64,000 nt of DNA from JAXMCI01 sp046349435 (GTDB lineage Bacteria; Pseudomonadota; Alphaproteobacteria; Dongiales; Dongiaceae), in assembly GCA_046349435.1 (NCBI GenBank), contig JAXMCI010000002.1, positions 1-64,000 of the forward strand. Direction: 5' to 3'. Numbering within the stretch: position 1 is the first letter of the stretch; each line of letters opens with the position of its first letter. This document shows positions 59,993 to 64,000 of the stretch, in pieces. The translations under genes and the position numbers were made by a program. The notes below the pieces were generated by a model. The model ran no database searches and had not been told where the DNA came from. It saw only the letters and a program-made list of their open reading frames with translations.

Positions 59993-61344
59993 GCCGCCGC
60001 CTCGCCGAGGCCGGCCGGCACCCGCAGCGCCGGCACGGCGATGCGCCGGGCGACCTCGGGCAGCGCCATGGTGATGCCGACCAGCAGCCAGAAGTGGCGC
60101 GGCAGCCCCTCATGCAGGAAAAGGGCGGTGACGGCGTAGCCGAGCCAGCCGACCCCGAGCGCCGCGGCGAGCGTCGCGAGGTCGGGCTGGCCGCCTGCCC
60201 GGAAGGCGCGCCGCGCATCGCGGATGGTGCGCGCCAGCACCAGGGCGAGCGCCGCGAAGGCGAGCAGCCCGGGCAGGCCCAGCTCCGCGGCGATCTGCAG
60301 ATAGAGGCTGTGCGCCTCGCGCGTCTCGTTGCGCAGCGTCTGGCGCAGCCGGAGGTTCTCCTGCTGGAAGGCCGACTCGTAGTTGCCCGGGCCGATGCCG
60401 AGCAGCGGATGCTCGAGGAACATGTGCCAGGCGACCCGCATCTCGCCGAAGCGGCCGCGGATCGCCGGGTCGCTGCTGTCGCCCGGGCCCTGCTCGGCGA
60501 CCGCGCCCGACAGCTCGGCCGCGCGCTCGCGATAGCCGGCCGGCGCGAGGGCGGCGCCGAGACCGAGCGCCAGGATCAGCGCCGCCAGGGCGAGCGGCCG
60601 GCGCAGCAGGCCGCGCCAGCCGAGCGCCAGCTGCGCGACGAGCATGGCGGCGAGCGCCAGCAGCGCGCCGCGAGAATAGGTGTAGAGGATGGCGAGGAGG
60701 CAGGCGGCGAGTGCCGCGGCGGCGATCGGGCGCAGGGCGGCGCGCGGCTCGTTGAGGGCACGGTCGGCGGCGAGCGCGACGATCGGCACCAGCGCCTGGG
60801 CGAAGAAGTTGGGATCGCCGAGCGGGCCGGCGGCGCGCCAGGAATCGAGTCCGCCGACGATCTGGTGCAGCTGGGCGACGGCGAGCCCGCCGAAATCCCG
60901 CTCGAACCCGCCGGTCAGCCCCTGGAAGGCGGACAGGCCGCCCAGCACCAGGCCGACCCCGATCAGGGTCCAGGAGACGCCGCGCAGGATCGCCGGCCGG
61001 GTCAGCATCGCGGTCACCGTACAGGCGAGCAGCGCGTTCTTGGCGAGGTCGACCAGCGCCGTCCAGGCGGCGACGGGGTCGTCCGCGGCGAGCATGGCGA
61101 TGGCATAGGCGAGCCCGATGGCGAGCAGCAGCACGGCCAGCGAGAGCGGCGCCCCGGGCCGGCGCCGGGTGATCGCCCAGCTCGCCAGCCCGAGCAGGAG
61201 AACCACCAGGAAGAGCAGCTTGGCGACCGACGGCGCGCCATAGCGCTCGATCGCCAGCTCCGACAGGTTGGCGTAGCTCGCCGCGATCAGCGCATAGAGC
61301 GCCCACTCGATGCGCGCCACGGCGGCGGCGGCGAGCAGGACCAC
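59989..61344 (-). CDS. O-antigen ligase/polymerase (Wzy-WaaL) membrane protein
   Basis: About 451 aa from a GTG at 61344. Wzy_C motifs are GDPNFFAQALVPIVALAADR, RGRFGEMRVAWHMFLEHPLL, GIGPGNYESAF and EAHSLYLQIAAELGLPG. The frame remains open upstream with hydrophobic sequence (AAWLVPSAAAGLAAGALPTLAGG) to the end of the sugar transferase gene, but contains no ATG, GTG or TTG, so the true start is likely further upstream and non-canonical, or lost. It polymerises or ligates polysaccharide units. Confidence 0.87.
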   Translation of the reverse strand: MVLLAAAAVARIEWALYALIAASYANLSELAIERYGAPSVAKLLFLVVLLLGLASWAITRRRPGAPLSLAVLLLAIGLAYAIAMLAADDPVAAWTALVDLAKNALLACTVTAMLTRPAILRGVSWTLIGVGLVLGGLSAFQGLTGGFERDFGGLAVAQLHQIVGGLDSWRAAGPLGDPNFFAQALVPIVALAADRALNEPRAALRPIAAAALAACLLAILYTYSRGALLALAAMLVAQLALGWRGLLRRPLALAALILALGLGAALAPAGYRERAAELSGAVAEQGPGDSSDPAIRGRFGEMRVAWHMFLEHPLLGIGPGNYESAFQQENLRLRQTLRNETREAHSLYLQIAAELGLPGLLAFAALALVLARTIRDARRAFRAGGQPDLATLAAALGVGWLGYAVTALFLHEGLPRHFWLLVGITMALPEVARRIAVPALRVPAGLGEAAA

Positions 61345-61477
61345 GGCGCAGGCCAGCAGGGCGATCCACGGCCCGCCGGCGAGGGTCGGCAGCGCCCCCG
61401 CGGCCAGCCCCGCCGCGGCGCTCGGGACCAGCCAGGCGGCGCCCGGCGCCGCACCCCGCGCCGCGCCCGGCCTGGGC

Positions 61478-62290
61478 TCAGTGCGGGCGATGGCCGCGGC
61501 GCTCCCGGCGCTTGCCGCCGCGCATCGAGCGGACCACGCGGTCGAGCGTCAGGGCGAGGATGGCGAGATCGAGGACCATGCAGGATCGCTGGACGTAGAG
61601 CAGGTCGAGGCGGACCCGCAGGTCGAAGTCGTACACCTCATCCTGCACCACTTGCCAGAGCCCCGTGAGCCCCGGCGCGACGTCGAAGCGCCGGCGCTGC
61701 CAAGGCTCGTGCGCCTCTATCGGCAGGGTGATCGGGCGCGGGCCGACCAGCGTCATGTCGCCGCGCAGGATGTTGAGCAGCTGCGGCAGCTCGTCGAGAT
61801 GGCAGCGCCGCAGGAAGGCGCCGATCAGGGTGACGCGCGGGTCGCGGGCGATCTTGAAGTCGGGCCAGGCGCGCTGGTTGAGATGCACCACCTCGCCCAG
61901 CCGCGCCTCGGCGTCCGGCACCATAGTGCGGATCTTGTACATGGCGAAACGCCGCCCGCCGCGGCCGGTGCGCTGCTGGACGAAGAGGACCGGCGCGGCC
62001 GGGGCGTCGACCTTCACCAGCAGGCAGCACAGGCCGAGCATCGGCAGCCAGAGCCAGGCGGTCGCCAGCACGAGCATCACGTCGACCGTCCGGTGCAGGC
62101 AGTGCATGGTGCGGCCCTGCCGGTGCCCGCGTCCCGCGAGCCGCCAGAGCGGCGCGATCTCCTGAGCGACGCGTGGCGGCAGGTCGGTCACGGCAATGCC
62201 GAGCGGCCCGGGCCGCCAGCCGAGCCGCTCATCCGACTGCCCGCCATGATCCGCGGCCGGCCTTACCGCCCGTCGCGTTCCCTGCGCCAT
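61478..62290 (-). CDS. Initiating sugar transferase (WcaJ/PglC-type)
   Basis: Protein of about 270 aa from the ATG at 62290 (an ATG at 62380 extends it). A hydrophobic hairpin (VDVMLVLATAWLWLPMLGLC) precedes the bacterial sugar-transferase core: PVLFVQQRTGRGGRRFAMYK, IRTMVPDAEARLGE, DELPQLLNILRGDMTLVGPR, and the terminal PGLTGLWQV. It transfers the first sugar phosphate to undecaprenyl phosphate. First gene of the sugar transferase-ligase-chain length-deacetylase operon. Confidence 0.9.
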   Translation of the reverse strand: MAQGTRRAVRPAADHGGQSDERLGWRPGPLGIAVTDLPPRVAQEIAPLWRLAGRGHRQGRTMHCLHRTVDVMLVLATAWLWLPMLGLCCLLVKVDAPAAPVLFVQQRTGRGGRRFAMYKIRTMVPDAEARLGEVVHLNQRAWPDFKIARDPRVTLIGAFLRRCHLDELPQLLNILRGDMTLVGPRPITLPIEAHEPWQRRRFDVAPGLTGLWQVVQDEVYDFDLRVRLDLLYVQRSCMVLDLAILALTLDRVVRSMRGGKRRERRGHRPH

Positions 62291-62387
62291 GCGATCCCTG
62301 CCACCCCGACGGTGCCGCCGCATGCCGGCGGCGCCGTCGAACTCCATCCGCGGTCTGCTTCGTCCCGCGGAAGTCCCCAAGCTCCGT

Positions 62388-62460
62388 TAGAGTGTGCCTA
62401 TTATTTTGCCAAACAACAACAAGAGTCGGCGTCTTCTATGCGCCGATAAAAAGGTACTAA
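62388..62460 (-). promoter_or_regulatory. AT-rich leader upstream of the sugar transferase operon
   Basis: About 70 bp far less GC-rich than anything else in the window (TTTTTATC, GTTGTTGTTTGGCAAAATAATA on the minus strand). It contains a short stem TCGGCG/CGCCGA (62426-62446) followed on the minus strand by a T-rich run, a possible terminator for the secreted protein gene, and then TTGGCAAAATAATAG, a likely promoter core. Exact boxes cannot be fixed. The rest of 62291-62503 shows nothing else. Confidence 0.5.
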
Positions 62461-62503
62461 CCGATCAGCGCGTCCGGCTCGCCGGTTGCTTCAACAGGGA
62501 GAA

Positions 62504-63544
62504 TCACGGCGCCGCGGCCGGCTGCAGGGCCGCCGGGTAGCGATCGCTCGGGACGATCGCGTAGAGGCGGTCCCGCGTGATCAGCCCGTCCAGCAGATCG
62601 CGCGGGTACTTCTTGTCGTCGATCTCGCGGTCGTCCAGCCCGAGACGGGCCCAGTCGCCGCCGGCCGTGACGCGGGCCTCGAACTGGATGGTCGCGCCGC
62701 CGGCGTTGTCGGTGACGAACCAGCCATAGTCGCGCATCGCCCGGGCGAGGATCCGGGCCGACCGCCGGGTCGCCTCCGGCAGCTCGTCCGGCAGGGCCGC
62801 GATCCAGTCCTCGATCTCGTCGTCGGTCACGTCGAGGGCGAACCGCGTTCCCTCGGGAATGGCGTCGTGCGACGGGCCCTTGCCCTCGACCTTGGTGGCC
62901 GGCGGCACCGATCGGTTGCGGTCGGTGTTGCGGATCGGCATCGACAGGGCATGGTCGATGCGGCCGGCGATGATCTCCTCCGGCCGGATCAGCATGGCGA
63001 GGTACTGGATGCCGATCCCGCGCGACGGCGGGTTGCCGTCTTCCTTGGTCCGATAGTCGCCGCCGACCAGGCTGCCATTGGTGGCGCGCAGCGTCGTGCC
63101 GTCGAACTCGACCTGCCACAGGTCCCATTCGCGGCCGGTCGCCGGGTCGAGGATGATCACCTGCGCGTCGTCGCCGGGGGCCGGCTGCCAGGCCGGGTCC
63201 CACGGGATGCGCCGGCCGTCGATGTTGGTCCGCCGGCGCGTCTTGACCGGGACCAGCGGCGTGTCCGGCTGCACCCGGTACACCGGGTAGGTGTAGGTGT
63301 CGAAGCCGAGGTTGAAGTTGCCAGGCCGCTCGGACGGGGCGTAGCGCCACAGGCGCTCCGAGAGCAGGCCGGACTGCGGATCGCGCGGCAGCCCGGCGAC
63401 CGGGACGTTCCAGGGGGCCAGCGGGCCGAAGGGCCGCTGGTAGCCGGCCGTGGCCGGGGCCGACAGGGCGATCAGCAGGGCGGCGCAGGCCGCCGCGGCC
63501 AGCCGGCGTCCTCTCGCACCTACTCCGTCTCCCCGTCCCGGCAT
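62504..63544 (-). CDS. Secreted protein of unknown family
   Basis: Protein of 346 aa from the ATG at 63544. A signal peptide is clear (RRLAAAACAALLIALSAPATA, cleavage about residue 36). The mature part begins YQRPFGPLAPWNVPVAGLPR and has LWQVEFDGTTLRATNGSLVG and GRIDHALSMPIRNTDRN, then YGWFVTDNAGGATIQFEARV. The pattern suggests a beta-rich periplasmic or extracellular protein, perhaps carbohydrate-related, but I cannot name the family. Location upstream of the polysaccharide operon suggests a role on the polymer or surface. The longer open frame upstream of the ATG is proline/arginine-rich and rejected. Confidence 0.72.
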   Translation of the reverse strand: MPGRGDGVGARGRRLAAAACAALLIALSAPATAGYQRPFGPLAPWNVPVAGLPRDPQSGLLSERLWRYAPSERPGNFNLGFDTYTYPVYRVQPDTPLVPVKTRRRTNIDGRRIPWDPAWQPAPGDDAQVIILDPATGREWDLWQVEFDGTTLRATNGSLVGGDYRTKEDGNPPSRGIGIQYLAMLIRPEEIIAGRIDHALSMPIRNTDRNRSVPPATKVEGKGPSHDAIPEGTRFALDVTDDEIEDWIAALPDELPEATRRSARILARAMRDYGWFVTDNAGGATIQFEARVTAGGDWARLGLDDREIDDKKYPRDLLDGLITRDRLYAIVPSDRYPAALQPAAAP

Positions 63545-63711
63545 CACCCGTCCCACGCTGCGGCGGCCCGACGATACGCGGTCCGTGCGGATGTTTGAAG
63601 CAGCGGCGCGGCGGTCAGCCGGTGCTTGATGGTCCGCCGCCATTCCAGCACAATAACCGGCGCCGCGCCTCGAGGTCGGAGCGCGGTTGTGGGGCGGGTT
63701 CGACAAGCAGC

Positions 63712-64000
63712 ATGCATGTCAGGCGCCGAGCGCGGTATCGCACCGCCCTGTTGTCCTGCCTTATCGCGTCGGGTGTCGCCGGCCAGCTGGCCTGGGCGCA
63801 ATCGCCGGGCGAGCAGGCAGCCGACGCCGCGCGCTCGGCGCGCGACATGCGCGAGGCAAGCCGCTGGTACCGGCTCGCGGCGGAGGCCGGCGATGCCCAT
63901 GCCGCGGCGATGCTCGGCGCTCTCTACGCCCGCGGCGACGGGGTCGCGCAGGACGAGGCGGCCGCGGCGCGCTGGCTGCGTATCGCCGCCGGGCACGGCG
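63712..64000 (+). CDS. Sel1-repeat (TPR-like) secreted protein, 5' part
   Basis: Runs off the right edge; 96 residues are visible. A signal peptide (RTALLSCLIASGVAGQLAWA, cleavage about residue 29) is followed by Sel1-type helical repeats: ASRWYRLAAEAGDAHAAAML and GALYARGDGVAQDEAAAARW, the 36-residue Sel1 period. Such proteins scaffold interactions in the periplasm; in polysaccharide loci they often bind assembly proteins (AlgK-like). It diverges from the secreted protein gene; 63545-63711 contains nothing recognisable. Confidence 0.85.
   Translation, partial: MHVRRRARYRTALLSCLIASGVAGQLAWAQSPGEQAADAARSARDMREASRWYRLAAEAGDAHAAAMLGALYARGDGVAQDEAAAARWLRIAAGHG

Overview
The window is a very GC-rich chromosomal segment with densely packed genes, frequent ATGA/GTGA stop-start overlaps and GTG starts. 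The gene set points to an alphaproteobacterium, most likely Rhodospirillales in the broad sense: an FbcFBC/PetABC-type bc1 complex, aerobic HemF, UbiK, a Ctc-type L25, a DUF1285-Nudix-CCA gene run, a phasin with a TetR-type neighbour, and a DUF3141-Pta-FabI-AckA cluster. No genus can be named from the sequence alone. I saw no tRNA, rRNA, transposase, integrase, phage gene or CRISPR array, and no gene-free gap longer than about 300 bp.

Layout. 1-3.4 kb: 5' part of a MoxR ATPase (minus), then DUF1285, Nudix CoA pyrophosphatase, a frame-broken DUF6111-like gene and the CCA-adding enzyme. 3.5-8.2 kb: mscL, convergent trmL-hemF, then petABC. 8.4-17.2 kb: one minus-strand catabolic/transport operon (aconitase X large and small subunits, permease, periplasmic sugar-binding protein, a permease fused to an SMP-30-like propeller, a second propeller protein, and a two-domain ABC ATPase). 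17.3-27.2 kb: nucleotidyltransferase, AMP-forming ligase, then housekeeping genes on the minus strand (ychF, pth, rplY, prs, an M24-fold hydrolase, pgeF, a MidA-like methyltransferase, lgt). 27.4-28.9 kb: three short uncharacterised genes, one of them frameshifted. 29-34 kb: xfp-glgP operon. 34.2-39.3 kb: RND efflux pair with a divergent TetR regulator. 39.4-44.6 kb: DUF3141-pta-fabI-ackA operon. 44.7-50.3 kb: antiporter, ubiK, ybjN-proC-ybaK, TetR-like gene, phasin, CsaA. 50.3-64 kb: exopolysaccharide region (three GT4 and one GT2 glycosyltransferases, flippase, two polysaccharide deacetylases, chain-length protein, ligase/polymerase, initiating sugar transferase), then a secreted protein of unknown family and a partial Sel1-repeat protein.

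How the parts work together. Phosphoketolase makes acetyl-phosphate, which Pta and AckA turn into acetyl-CoA or into ATP plus acetate; glycogen phosphorylase feeds sugar phosphate into the same route, and FabI, the PHA-synthase-like DUF3141 protein and the phasin consume or store C2 units. Both carbon operons carry an FNR/FixK-like palindrome in their upstream regions, which suggests a shared response to oxygen limitation. The most unusual locus is the 8.4-17.2 kb operon, where a lactonase-type propeller is covalently joined to an importer permease and linked to aconitase X; its substrate is not evident from the sequence.
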